Shown here piece by piece: positions 43,510 through 53,759 of a stretch of DNA of 64,000 nt. This DNA is from Forficula auricularia (lineage: Eukaryota > Arthropoda > Insecta > Dermaptera > Forficulidae). Position numbers and translations under genes: made by a program. How positions within the stretch are numbered: position 1 is the stretch's first letter; each line of letters begins with the position of its first letter. The notes beneath the pieces are model-generated. The model was not told the origin of the DNA and ran no database searches. It saw only the letters and a program-made list of their open reading frames with translations. The DNA is taken from contig JALMQS010000187.1 of NCBI GenBank assembly GCA_024734495.1, positions 2,657,933 to 2,721,932 of the forward strand. Direction: 5' to 3'.

Positions 43510-44375
43510 TTAAAAATGAATATTATTAGACTTTTATTGGCATTGCGATTCATATATTGATATATGCTTAAGTAAAAGGCTATTTTCGGAGCTTAGAATC
43601 ATAACCATATCTCTTGGTTATGGTCAACAATCCCCTCACAAATTTTAATATTCTAATTGAAAAAATCAAACTTTTTACTGTTATTTATACTCAATATTAT
43701 TGACCTTATGGCTATTTTTCAGAATTTAGTTCTTATCTAAATATCCAAACACTCAATATGGCTTTAAATTCGTTTACAATAATCACAGCATTTTACTTCA
43801 CCTGTTAGGCGTACCGGGTAATTAAATGAAAAATTTATTTTGAATTTATATATTTTTTTGTTTCTTTATGTTTTCACAAATGTCTGAAACGTGGTGAAAA
43901 ATTATTTTCCAGGAAGGATTTTCCTGTTTTGATCCCGAAACGTATGATGATTAAATAATGAAAGGACATATAAAATTCGTTCTGAAAGCAAAATATTTGT
44001 AGATATTTAACAAACAAAGAATAATTAGATTTTCGGTTTACTCAAAACCTTTGGTAGTAATATGCAAAAAGAAAAACAAAAAAATTGAAATACTTTATAG
44101 AGAGAGCTATCAGTAGGTTGTAATAATTGAGCTGAAATTTATCAGGATTAAAAATATTTAATTGAAAATATTTATTTGTTATGTGACCAGCTAGCTATTT
44201 AAAAAAAACGAAAACATCTAATCGGGTATTTGAACCCATGAGAAACAAGAGATAAAATATTTATAATTAAAAAGACTGATGATGAAGCTCTACTTTCAAA
44301 AAGATATGGTCTCTAAAAAATCAATTATATAGATATATTATGTACATTTGTACGTAGTTATATTCTATTCGTTAT
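43510..44375. other. AT-rich stretch without recognised feature
   Basis: Nothing supported beyond plain AT-rich DNA. Confidence 0.35.
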
Positions 44376-44383
44376 ATATATAT

Positions 44384-45249
44384 CAGTGGCATGCGGTCCA
44401 TGGATGTTGTGAATGCGGCGACGCATCACTAAAATTTCAAACATTAAGAGTATTTTCATAAATATATAATTGAGGTCGACTTCAAAATTTTAGCAGGTTC
44501 TTTAAATTTTCAAATTATTATCCATTATTTCAAATATTTCTATAAAAAACATTTTTTTGTTTTGAAAAATATATTGCTTCTCGAAATGAAATAAAATGGT
44601 TACATAGTTTAAAGGGGCAATTAAAATGAATGTTTTTTTCGAAAAGGGTGCTTATAGAAGGTTTGAAGACCCTGCCTGGTATATCTTCCAGTTCACGCTT
44701 GTCTGAGACAAGTCCTGACGAGTTTTAGTCCAATAAAAATTGTTCTCGCTGAGGTACTATTAAAATAGAAATAATGCATAAAAGGAATAAATAAAGATGA
44801 TTCGGGAATCTCTGGACTAATCCATTTTTATGAACTCTCAATATAAGATAGGAAATAACTAAGAGCGCTATAGGCAAGTTATAGTAGCAAGTCGTCTAGC
44901 TTGCTTATAGCAATAGAATTAGGAGAAATTTAAGATTTTCTTATAGTACAGTCTGATTCATTGTGGAAAATGGTCGATTTCCATCTCAGAGACTGTGAAG
45001 TTTAAGTCACAAGATTTAATTTCTGACTCCTACCCTCACTCACACAAAGCAGTAGGTACCCATTTGTGGCGAAGGTCCAAAAAATATATTTTTTAAAAAT
45101 CTAATGTTAAATTTGAAAAATAACAACGAAAACGATGCCGTATTTGAAGAAATTTGCAAAAAGTAGTAAAGATTAAAATAATATTTCAAAAAATGAAGGA
45201 TACTTTTTTGGACAGCATCCCCTGGTTGAAAAGCCACCAACCGCCACTG
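44384..45249. mobile_element. Possible hAT-like element, 866 bp
   Basis: The left end CAGTGGCATGCGGTCCATGG and the right end, read on minus as CAGTGGCGGTTGGTGGCTTT, share CAGTGGC(A/G). The flanks ATATATAT and ATATAACT agree at six of eight positions. The interior is non-coding. TIR identity is short, so two unrelated ends cannot be excluded. Confidence 0.45.
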
Positions 45250-45259
45250 ATATAACTAT

Positions 45260-46430
45260 ATATATTAGACTGGTCTTCAAAAATTAAATTTTTTCCGACG
45301 CCCCCTAAAATGTTTCCTTTTAATGAAAAAACGCGAGGTAATTTTTTTTTTATTATTAAAAACAACACGAGATCCAAGACGATCTAAGTTCATTTTTTGG
45401 TAAAATATTTGCATCAAACTGAGGACAACCTCATTGATTTCTCCTTATGATTAAAAGTATTAATAAATTATAGTACTTATTTTCTAACATACTACAGTTT
45501 TCTAAAGGCATTCGCTGACAAATAAATACTAATTAATTAAAACTTACGGAAGGATTTTAAAAAAGTTTTCACTTTTATTTTATATGGTGTGTGCACCACA
45601 CGACTTATTACAACCCCCTCTGAAAGCAGGGTATGCACAAACATACTGATCAATAGATTTTTTTAATTTTTATGCTCTGAATATCACAAAACCCGTTTTT
45701 TGCTTTTTTAAATCCGAATTCCATCCATTAAAGGCATTACTTTTACCTAGAAGAGACAAAATGAAATTAACTTTTATAAGATTGGAGAAAGAAGCCTTCA
45801 AAGTATCAAATCTTGGGACAGTAATGAAAATTTAGTTAAGATGATAGTAGAGTAGTAAAGATATGACTATTCGTTAATTTCAGATTAATTTATTTAATAA
45901 ATAATTTAAAAAAGAAAAGAAAATTTTTGAAAAAATTTTTAGAAACTTTTTAAAATTTAAAATATAAAAAAAAATTCTTACTTTATTTAAAATGTTTCAC
46001 CAAGAACCCACATCATTCTCCCTTAACAAAATAATTTAAATCTTGATAAATAAAAAGCCAATTAATAGTTGTTATTCGAAATGTCACCGAGATGTGGCCA
46101 TCATTAAGAAAAGTGGTTGACCCCAGAACTCGTTCTTATCGAATTGTCGAGTATTAATTTCAACCGAAAATTTATCGATACCAATATCCGTCTGGATGTC
46201 CTCTTAAATTCTCAACTTGGTTTCCAATTACGCCACATTAATTTCGTAAATGGAGTGTAAGGCCATTCGTGCTCTATTTATTCTATTGTATTAAACAAAC
46301 ACAAATGCAATTTAATCAAATTATCAGATAATGGTTAAAAAAACAAACAGGAATGAACACTTGGCTGAATGATTTTCATATTATGGTTCAGACAAATAAA
46401 ATGTTTTAAGTTTTAACAACAGGAAATTGG
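45260..46430. other. AT-rich stretch with PLE-type fragments
   Basis: 45413-45460 matches the reverse of the TTGCATCA...GAGGACAACCTC flank of the 52.7-kb unit. 45950-46010 (AAACTTTTTAAAATTTAAAA, then ATGTTTCACCAAGAACCCAC) matches 63580-63620 and 27130-27160. No gene supported. Confidence 0.4.
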
Positions 46431-46668
46431 ATGATTTTGTTAAAATTTTCTCAAGAATCGGCACGATTTAAGCAAATTTTCATGATTAGAGCTGGAGAGT
46501 TGAAACTTTTTTTTATATATAGAGAATGATACAAGAAGAAGTTCCACCCAAAAAGTACAACCTCTGTTGTCCGTGGTGGACCCTTGCATTGTGAAAATAA
46601 GAAGAGATTTAGGGATTGGGTCGGAGGCGAAGGTATCTGTGGATGCGGGTCTTGAAAAACAGAGACCG

Positions 46669-46821
46669 GTCGTCCAGTGGAAGCGACAAAGCGCTACGAA
46701 GATGAAGCGCAACAATGAGCGAATACTCTATTTACTAAATACTACTACTAATACTACTCTTCTCCATTTGCTAATTGTCGCGTTTTATCTCAGTAACATG
46801 TTGTCGCTTCCAGTGGACGAC
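46669..46821. mobile_element. 153-bp MITE with perfect 21-bp TIRs
   Basis: Both ends are a perfect inverted repeat of 21 bases: GTCGTCCAGTGGAAGCGACA plus A at the left, and its complement at the right (46801-46821). The interior carries an AT-rich (ACT)n-like segment (ACTACTACTAATACTACT). It sits inside the LINE tail. No clear target duplication, so the true borders may differ by a few bases. Confidence 0.75.
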
Positions 46822-46857
46822 TAGGGTGAAGGTTATATATGTATATGTGACCTTCTC

Positions 46858-47262
46858 CGAGAAAAGGGACCTAGTGTGTCAAAAAACGGGTTTGGACTTA
46901 AGAGTGGATTCTGGTACCTAAAAGGGTGTAGAATAAGATGAAATGAGTTAGATTTCTGATAAAAATTTATTTACCCTATAAAAACGTACAAAACGAAACA
47001 ACTTTTGAGATATTGATAACACTCGTTATACAGTTGGCACAAGACTGAAGCGTCACTTTATTCTTTTCCTTTTTTATAGTTATTTTTACAAAAAATACGT
47101 CACCACATAGGCATGACGTCACCAAAGTCGGTACCCAATCATAACTAACCATACCAAATCGCATCTCCCAACTGAAGGTGTGTTCAAAGTGATAATGCGT
47201 TATGAAACTTTAAATGCGTTTTTCTCAAAACTTCATTTTCACACACTAGGTCCATTTTCTCG
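46858..47262. mobile_element. 405-bp MITE with CGAGAAAA(G/T)GGACCTAG ends
   Basis: CGAGAAAAGGGACCTAGTGT at 46858 and the inverse ACACACTAGGTCCATTTTCT with CG to 47262 form TIRs of about 27 bp with few mismatches. It lies in the LINE tail only 36 bp from the previous MITE. The interior shows no transposase. Confidence 0.7.
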
Positions 47263-47780
47263 TAACATAATATGTTGCTGGGAGAACGGTCAGGGGAAGA
47301 GAGTTCCAGTCTCTAGAAGTCATGGGGACAAACGAGTTGGCGAATGCATTTGTTCGGTTAGTATCTAATTTAAGTTCGTAAGGGAGTTAAATCTTGGTAA
47401 ATGGTGTATTTCGGTGTATATGAAGCCTTTGGAGGGATTATTGACTTTATCTCGTCGGAACAAAAGCCGAAGTAATATCTATAAAAAAAGGGAAAGGGCT
47501 GAGACAGATCTACTTGGCACAGAGATACAGTTTATTACTTCTATACTAATTATCATCTTATTAGATAATAAAAATATAATTGAATTCCCCCTCCTAAATA
47601 ACAATTATATAATATTTTTTCCGTTTTTTTAACGGGAAGTTCTGAAGCTACAGTTTTTTATTTTCTTTATATCTATTAAAAAATACGGACAATATAACAG
47701 TGTAATATAATCTAAATTAGGTTAGAGTTGGTGGTGTTTCACAAGGAGAAAAATTAAAATACAAAGATTTTTTTAGTTTA

Positions 47781-47814
47781 CTCTATATATTTCGAGCTCT
47801 TAACTCATCGTCAG
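47781..47814 (-). ncRNA. Hammerhead-like motif, GAAAT class, downstream of GIY-YIG
   Basis: The minus strand reads CTGACGA, T, GAGTT-AAG-AGCTC (5-bp stem II with one G-T), GAAAT, ATATAGAG. It is on the same strand as the endonuclease frame and about 350 bp downstream. The copy in the right arm (48779-48806) has lost the CGAA part, so only this one could be functional. Confidence 0.5.
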
Positions 47815-48165
47815 GAGAACATTGACTAAAGATAACATTAAATAATGAACAGAATTTATTTTAATTTTAATATGATGGACAGTTATTTATGACTTAGTGT
47901 AAATATGAAAGAATTATAGTATCAGAGGGATGGGATGGCCTTAGAGCCGAAAGAACAGATGTAGGGGACAAAGGGCTGGAATAGAGAAAAGATATCTATA
48001 CTTGGAAGTTGCCGAAAATTATGTATGTACCATAAAGGAGGGCAATAAACTATGGAATGCAATGAGGGTGCATAGCGAAAATTTCATATCTTATTTTCTA
48101 TTTAAAAAAATAAATAAAAATTAAAAATAAACCCACCATACACTCTCATCGCACTCCAATTCAAA

Positions 48166-48591
48166 TTAAATATCATTGATTAAGATGTCAATTATTGGTG
48201 AAGTTTTGATGTCTGTTTGATTGTTCAAGATGTTTTGATTAAGGTGTATGGCCGTTTTAATTTCAGCTGACTCCAATAAATCCAATTTCCTGCTTTTTGA
48301 AATAAAATGTAAAGGAAGGGGGTTGGTCGATGAAGGTGAATGGTTGTGGTCAAACAAATGATCTGAAAAAGCCGAGGTATAACTAAGAGGGGGGGCATTT
48401 GAGTTGAAACTATTCACCTGTAGATTGCGAAGAGATCTCATATGTTCAACGTGACGTTGATTGAAAGATCTACCTGTTTGCCCGATATAAAACGATTGAC
48501 AGTCATTACATTGCAATTTATATACACCACTCATTGTTATTGGTTTATTGCTCTCCTTTATGAGACATACATAATCTTCGGCAACTTCCAA
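48166..48591 (-). CDS. GIY-YIG endonuclease domain of a Penelope-like element
   Basis: A 141-codon frame encodes the C-terminal nuclease that, in PLEs, follows the reverse transcriptase and nicks target DNA. Visible motifs: SGVYKLQCNDCQSFYIGQTG holds the GIY-equivalent (G22-Y24), a CxxC pair (C28, C31) typical of PLE nucleases and YIG (Y35-G37). Next come Arg/His at R46, H50 (QRHVEH), an H78...H82 pair (SDHLFDHNH) and a putative catalytic Glu in KLDLLESAEIK (E107). The frame begins with a TTG-coded Leu, so the start is not real; it is the 3' part of a longer lost gene. No frameshift or stop interrupts the domain, so this copy is fairly young. Confidence 0.85.
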   Translation of the reverse strand: MEVAEDYVCLIKESNKPITMSGVYKLQCNDCQSFYIGQTGRSFNQRHVEHMRSLRNLQVNSFNSNAPPLSYTSAFSDHLFDHNHSPSSTNPLPLHFISKSRKLDLLESAEIKTAIHLNQNILNNQTDIKTSPIIDILINDI

Positions 48592-48884
48592 GTATAAATA
48601 TCTTTTCTCTATTCCAGCCCTTTGTCCCCTACATCTGTTCTTTCGGCTCTAAGGCCATCCCATCCCTCTGATACTATAATTCTTTCATATTTACACTAAG
48701 TCATAAATAACTGTCCATCATATTAAAATTAAAATAAATTCTGTTCATTATTTAATGTTATCTTTAGTCAATGTTCTCCTGACGATGAGTTAAGAGCTAT
48801 ATATAGAGTAAACTAAAAAAAAATCTGTGTATTTTAATTTTTCTCCTTGTGAAACACCACCAACTCCAACCTAATTTAATTTTA

Positions 48885-48930
48885 ACAATGTTTCACTATA
48901 AACCAACACCGCGTTCCCTAAATTTGATTA
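48885..48930 (+). repeat. PLE outer-end signature (AATGTTTCACTATAAACC)
   Basis: Directly adjoins the right arm of the GIY-YIG foldback element. It matches the similar segments at 27136, 28241 and 45990, tying those isolated fragments to this element family. Confidence 0.5.
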
Positions 48931-49003
48931 ATATAATTTAATTCTTATATTGTTTTGAATCGTCTACACTACACTATTTTTATTCAGGGCAGAGGCTAGT
49001 AAA

Positions 49004-49267
49004 CAATAATTATTGAAATTTCTTACGAATTTTTGTCATATTATTTGAAATAATTCAAAGCTCTCTAAGACATTCTCACTCCAATCCTAGTGGAATGATT
49101 GATTACACAGTAACATGATAGTATTTCTTATTGGTACTTTCTTACTACAATGTTTCTGTGTATTCAATCATTTCACTGGGATTGGATAGTGAGAATGTCT
49201 TAGAAAACTGAGAATTATTACAAAAATTAATATGACGAAAATTGGTTGGAAATTTCAATAATTTTTA
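49004..49267. mobile_element. Foldback MITE, arms about 95 bp
   Basis: TATTGAAATTTCTTACGAAT, TCTCTAAGACATTCTCACTC and CCTAGTGGAATGATTGA at the left are matched in reverse by TCAATCATTTCACTGGGATT, AGTGAGAATGTCTTAGAAAA and TTGGAAATTTCAATAA. The loop is about 55 bp. Non-coding. Confidence 0.7.
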
Positions 49268-49566
49268 TTTCCTGAAAAACATATCATTGAGGATCCGAAA
49301 TGTAGATAGGAGGAGAAATCCATTATCTTAGACCAAGATATTAGTCGCTAACATACCTATATAAAAATATAAAATTTAACGGTCCTTCATATTTATAATT
49401 ATACATAATTTTTTGTTTTGAAGCTAGTTTCAAATGAATAGCTAGTGAATTTTTCGATGATGATGGCTATACCTTCGATTGAAAATTGTTATCTGGTTAT
49501 ATGTCGTTTCAAAGGATAGCCATTTGTTCAGATAGTGTATTTGGTACTTGGCTCGACTTCTGAGGA

Positions 49567-49730
49567 GTTGTGACTCTCGGGACATAGAATCGAAATTAAA
49601 TATATGTAAATTCTCATTTTTCAGAGAAATTAATTAAAAAAAAAAAAATAGTGACTCTCGGGACATAGAATCGAAATTAAATATACGTAAATTCTCATTT
49701 TTCAGAGAAATTAATTAAAAAAAAAAAATA
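49567..49730 (+). repeat. Perfect tandem duplication, unit about 80 bp
   Basis: GTGACTCTCGGGACATAGAA to TTCAGAGAAATTAATTAAAA plus an A-run (49569-49650) is repeated at 49651-49729 with one substitution. This is a very recent local duplication. Confidence 0.8.
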
Positions 49731-49739
49731 ATAATAATA

Positions 49740-51035
49740 GAATCTTCTCAAATTTTGTGTGGAAATCCATCCTTAAGTTTGCCATTTATTATATTGAATA
49801 TAATTTATATCAGTAAGAATGTTAGGAGGCATTCTTTCTTTCCCTAACATTTTATGTCTTATTTCTCTTTCGCCTTTTTCATAATAGATTTATGATTTCA
49901 TATTCTAAAAAGGAATATATATTTTAAAGGACGGGTTATCTCCGTTCACAGATATCGACTAACGTTCTTCCCAAATTTTACATAAAAATGTCTGGTATGT
50001 TTATTGCACACCATGACTTTCAATTACATCGCGTTAATAACATGCCAAAATTAAATTAAAATAATTAAAAGTAATATTAAAAAATAATTAAATTAATACC
50101 ATCTCATTGTTCGTATCCATAATCAAATTTGTAATAGGGATCGTAGGGAATTGGATAAGATATTTTAAAATTACGCAGAGTATTTAAATTAAATGTGCCA
50201 AACGTTTAGTCACTGATTTCATAAACTCATTTTTCAAATTTATTTATTTATTATTAAGCTTTTTAAAGAAGCGTAAGTACAATTATTTAGTCTTACTAGT
50301 TTCACATTAAGCTGATACACAGGCGGACAGCTTGAGAAACTTTTTAGAATAGAAACGGTAAAATCCTGTTTTACGTTTGTATAGGACCCTATAAAGCAGT
50401 GTTCAGGGTCTAAACTAAGGACCATTAAGTTTCTTAATACACAATTTTTTCATGAATTTGGGTAAAAAATAAAAAATATAAGATCTAACGTGACATAAAC
50501 GGAGGTGTAATATTTGACAAGAAAAAAAAGTGATTATTGGTAAAAACTGAAAAATTAGAACAAAAAAAATCGTTTGAGCTATTTTTCAGAAAATATAAGG
50601 ATGAAAAAAATAGACGATTAAGAAATATTTACGAACAAAAAATTTTTGAAAAATATATGCTCGAATTTCATGATTATTTATACAAATAAAATTTAAAAAA
50701 AGTCGCTTTTCAGAAAATTCATTAAATAAATAATTGATAGCTTCATAAACAACGGGGTTCTTCCAAAAAACCAATTTCTATAAAAATTAATGAGAAAAAA
50801 TTCATGGTAATTATTGAAAGTTACAGAAAATAAAATGGCCAAGTACCACTGCAACTTGCATACCGATTATTTGTACTAATACTTTTATATAGATTATAGA
50901 AGATAATTAATTATTTCTTATTTAAACATAATTTAAGAATTTTTAGATGACAGAACATGAATTACTGCAAAATATTTTTCAGAAATTTTATAGAGCATGA
51001 AATATTTTGTGTCTGCCCATAATAACTGTGAATAA
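49740..51035. other. AT-rich stretch, mostly unrecognised
   Basis: 50105-50225 is a dispersed repeat (see 23430). Minus-strand frames at 50240-50425 and 50586-50774 have no recognisable motif. Confidence 0.35.
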
Positions 51036-51043
51036 GACTCTAA

Positions 51044-51238
51044 GGGCCGGTTGCATGTCGCAAAGTAAATGCTTTTTACCACTAACCAAGGTAGATGGTA
51101 AATGGAGGGGCTGGGATGGCCAATCAGATCACAGGAACTTTCAGTGCCTGTCATCTGATTGGCCATCCCAGTCACTCCATTTACCATCTACCTTGGTTAG
51201 TGGTAAAAAGCATTTACTTTGCGACATGCAACCGGCCC
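51044..51238. mobile_element. Harbinger-like snapback MITE, 195 bp
   Basis: Near-perfect palindrome: GGGCCGGTTGCATGTCGCAA opens, and its complement closes at 51238. Arms of about 88 bp surround a loop of about 20 bp (ACAGGAACTTTCAGTGCCTG). It is flanked by TAA on both sides (51041-51043 and 51239-51241), the 3-bp target duplication usual for PIF/Harbinger elements, and the GGGCC(G/T)GTTGCA end fits this group. The GC content is well above the surroundings. Confidence 0.8.
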
Positions 51239-51867
51239 TAAGTCTATTTTTGTGAAAAATTGAGTAGCTCCGCAGAAAGGAAGGTCCTGGTGTTGACCAC
51301 ATTGTGAATAAGTGTCTAGCCCGTAGGAGGAATGGTAGAAATTCTAGACAGATGTGAATTATTGTAGCCCCATTGATTTTTACTACCTGTCTAAATTTTT
51401 AAATCGCTTCCCTGTAATGTTTGATAAAAGGGACTTAAACACTTATTCACAGTTGTTACAATATATCTTGTATCTAGATATTTTGCAAAGAGCTAATTAA
51501 TTCTGACATTATATTTAGATGTTTTGGGAATCTGTACCTGTATTTGAATTCATTTATAAAGCATCTGTATCTAGAAGCTTTAAAAATGTACCATTAATAA
51601 CACTGCATATAGTATTAGATGGATAAGTGGAAGTGTTCGTATTAAAACTCAAATATGTTAAATAATTTATTTTCCAGAAATACCATTCCAATACTGAAAG
51701 TAATATTAATTCCAAACGCAGAAAATAAACTTTACGATTGAAGTAATTAGAAAAAAAAAAATGTCACCTCTGAGTTGAGATGTGGGAATGCCATCGATTA
51801 TTCGCCGTTGGATATTAGAATTCCTTAAGGCTATCATCAGGTAGTCAAGTCGAGAAAAAGAATCTTT

Positions 51868-51900
51868 ATTTGGCCATATTTCAACCACCTTCTTCAGTCA
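51868..51900 (-). ncRNA. Degenerate hammerhead-like motif (family M)
   Basis: The minus strand reads GACTGAAGAAGGTGGTTG then AAATATGGCC. CTGAAGA is kept, but stem II is poor and GAAAC has become GAAAT without a clear partner. It is listed because the position and flanks look PLE-like. Confidence 0.25.
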
Positions 51901-52374
51901 AATGAGAGAAATAAACTCTGGCACTGAGTTAAGGTTAAGCTAATATTTGAAGTGTGCTCTTGGTTTTATGAAAACAAAACTTATGAGATTTTTAATAAAA
52001 AGAAAATAGAAGATGAAAATTTAGCCTTAAGAGGTTTTATAAGGATTATTAAATTGCTTTTTATCCTAAAGGCACAATATTAATATACATTTTCAATTAA
52101 TTTGAAATTTTCCTCCATTTCAATTACTGCGTACGCCTGCCAGGCGGGCTGAAGTATTAAATTCTATCAAAAAATTATGTCTGGATGTTTATCTGTTGGT
52201 CTGGATTCGGATACCCCTTATACTCAAGAACAGAAAATAGGAAAAAATTATTTGTGGAACAATAAGGTTTGTATTTTAAAACGAAGAACTCTAGATGTTG
52301 GGCTTTTTATCTTATTTTTATTTAATTAGATTATTGTTTTATTTATTTGTTTTTAAATGATATTGTTTCGAGAA

Positions 52375-52485
52375 TGAATTGTACAGAGAAGAGCCTGTAT
52401 ACATATATTAGCCCCTATTTCGTGAAAAGAAGAAGAAACAGAGGAAGAAATTTAGGTTTTGGTCGAATTGAAAGGTACCTGTGGT
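52375..52485 (-). mobile_element. Decayed LINE 3' UTR fragment
   Basis: AGAAGAAGAAACAGAGGAAG, then GAAATTTAGGTTTTGGTCGA and AAAGGTACCTGTGG align, with indels, to the 3' part of the LINE copies at 41990-42060 and 46595-46650. Confidence 0.45.
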
Positions 52486-52794
52486 TTTAAATTTATTTAT
52501 TTCATGACGGAAAGTGGATTAACATAAAAACTTTTAATTGATATTGACTCACTAACTAAACTTTTTTCCTACTCGTGAAGCTTTTGGGGATCCTTAAATC
52601 CCTTCCTCGGACGAAGTGGAATTATTTAAAGTTCATCTTCTTCTTTTAATTGAAAAGTTTTTGTTTTGCCGAGAGTAGCAGAGTTGTTGATTCACAAAGA
52701 GAAACAAAGAGGTTGTCCTCTGCTTGATGCAAATAAACATATACACATATATATCAAGATGATATATCTGTATATATATTATTTATTTGTTTGA

Positions 52795-52829
52795 GACTAT
52801 AGTTTCGAAGACTTGGTCTTCATCATCAG
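52795..52829 (-). ncRNA. Hammerhead-like ribozyme motif (family G, left arm)
   Basis: The minus strand reads CTGATGA, T, GAAGAC-CAA-GTCTTC (perfect 6-bp stem II), GAAAC, TATA, GTC. All core residues are present. This and the copy at 21645 are the best matches in the window. Confidence 0.65.
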
Positions 52830-52929
52830 TCTTTCTTCAATTATAAATGTTTTTCATGGAGTCAATATCATATGGATATTGAAAACTTGGTGTTCTTTCG
52901 TCACTGCTGGATGGCTAGGAACTAATAAA

Positions 52930-52966
52930 CTAGATGATGAAGGCCAAGTCTTCAAAAACTATAGTC
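52930..52966 (+). ncRNA. Decayed hammerhead-like motif (family G, right arm)
   Basis: CTAGATGATGAAGGCCAAGTC then TTCAAAAACTATAGTC: the inverted counterpart of 52795-52829 with an inserted A in CTGATGA and GAAAC changed to AAAAAC. Probably inactive. Confidence 0.45.
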
Positions 52967-53199
52967 TCAAACAAATAAATAATATATATACAGATATATC
53001 ATCTTGATATATATGTGTATATGTTTATTTGCATCAGAGGACAACCTCTTTGTTTCTCTTTGTTCTTCTTCTTTGCTTGGATTTACAGACTTCAGAAATC
53101 TTTGCCGTGCTTCAGAATTTTTCTCCAAACGGTTCTGATTCCAGATTGACCCGACATGCGGCATGTCTTTTTCTGAAATGTCCCTACTAATACTCGGAT

Positions 53200-53375
53200 G
53201 ATATGGTCTATTCCATTAAATTTGTTCGGTTTCGAAAAGAAGGATTGGTTCCGTAACTGGTAAGATTTTTGCGAAGTGGAGTTGTTAGCCTCAAGTCCAA
53301 TTACTTTTAGTCGCCTTATACGACAAGCAGGGATACTGTGGACCTATTTCTCCCCCTGATGGATTTCTATCTTTT
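53200..53375 (+). mobile_element. LINE-like 3' end (GTCGCCTTATACGACAAGCAG)
   Basis: TTTTAGTCGCCTTATACGAC then AAGCAGGGATACTGTGGACC and TATTTCTCCCC resembles the conserved 3' ends of a common arthropod non-LTR family, which contain AGTCGCCT(T/C)TTACGACA(A/T)GCAG. No coding part is readable upstream. Identification is from memory of the motif. Confidence 0.5.
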
Positions 53376-53474
53376 AAGGCTATTATTATTAAACTGAATT
53401 GAGAAAATGATAGTAATTTTTTATAATTTCGCAAACAAAAGACTATAAAGTGTTAAGAAATTGAAAAAGAATGC

Positions 53475-53754
53475 AATAGGTTGGTGGCCAAACGGCGCAG
53501 TGTTTGCGCAGTCGCTGCCGGACGACCAGGGAATCGGCGACGGAATTCGCCCTGCGCCAACACCACAGACGAATTGCTACGCAAAAATGAACACGATTAT
53601 TCCGCGTTCTTGGGGAGTGTATCGCTCCATGGCTTTTTCACTTGTATTCTACATCTGTCTGGTTCACAAATGGCAAAATAGGTTGACATTGGCCGCCATT
53701 TTCAAAAATAAGAGCATCTTTTAATGGGCTGACTTCTTTTGGCCCACCTTGTAC
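53475..53754 (-). pseudogene. Mariner-like transposase N-terminus with its left TIR
   Basis: On the minus strand the TIR GTACAAGGTGGGCCAAAAGA and a 5' UTR (ATGGCGGCCAATGTCAACCT) precede MERYTPQERGIIVFIFA at 53630. After a frameshift it continues NSSVVLAQGEFRRRFPGRPA, ATAQTLRRLATN. The (E)YT..ER..IV..(F)(F)...NS.V.AQR.FRR.FPGRPAPT..TI.RL pattern is the N-terminal helix-turn-helix (DUF4817-like) of a Tc1/mariner subgroup. The element is truncated after about 55 codons. This patch has a GC content well above the flanks. Confidence 0.75.
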
Positions 53755-53759
53755 TTGAA

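Larger units (their letters stand above)
46609..47503 (-). pseudogene. LINE 3' end interrupted by two MITEs
   Basis: In minus-strand order: 47503 onward reads SALSLFYRYYFGFCSDEIKS then IIPP, the usual stretch upstream of WNSLP in jockey/CR1-like reverse transcriptases. Near 47330-47263 it reads a degenerate form of the WNSLP...(F)P segment. After the two insertions, KTRIHRYLRLRPNP and a stop follow at 46609-46611. The 3' UTR continues to about 46510 and matches the copy at 41950. Removing 46858-47262 and 46669-46821 restores alignment with that copy. Confidence 0.75.
47712..48879 (-). mobile_element. Penelope-like element, foldback copy with GIY-YIG frame
   Basis: Two arms of about 347 bp (47712-48058 and 48532-48879) are inverted copies. 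The outer ends read TAAATTAGGTTAGAGTTGGT and its complement. The loop and the right arm carry the GIY-YIG endonuclease frame. The left arm carries, in opposite orientation, a short duplicate of the N-terminal part of the same frame. There is no reverse transcriptase region, so the copy is an inverted, truncated PLE, as could arise by template switching during reverse transcription. The left arm holds a hammerhead-like motif in sense with the endonuclease frame and downstream of it. Confidence 0.8.
52665..53075. mobile_element. PLE-type inverted-repeat unit (family G)
   Basis: The arms, about 52697-52830 and 52930-53072, are inverted copies: AAAGAGAAACAAAGAGGTTG, CCTCTG...GATGCAAATAAAC, ATATATATCAAGATGATATA and the hammerhead-like segment are all present twice. 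A TTTTGCCGAGAGTAGCAGAG segment lies just left of the left arm and recurs at 55708 and 38785 (reverse). The centre is about 100 bp. Confidence 0.7.

Noticed and set aside
51007..51255. 82- and 84-codon frames on both strands
   Set aside because: They run through the palindromic Harbinger-like MITE; symmetrical frames are expected there.
53461..53724. 87-codon plus-strand frame
   Set aside because: The minus strand of the same DNA encodes the mariner-like N-terminus, which explains the raised GC and the open plus-strand frames.
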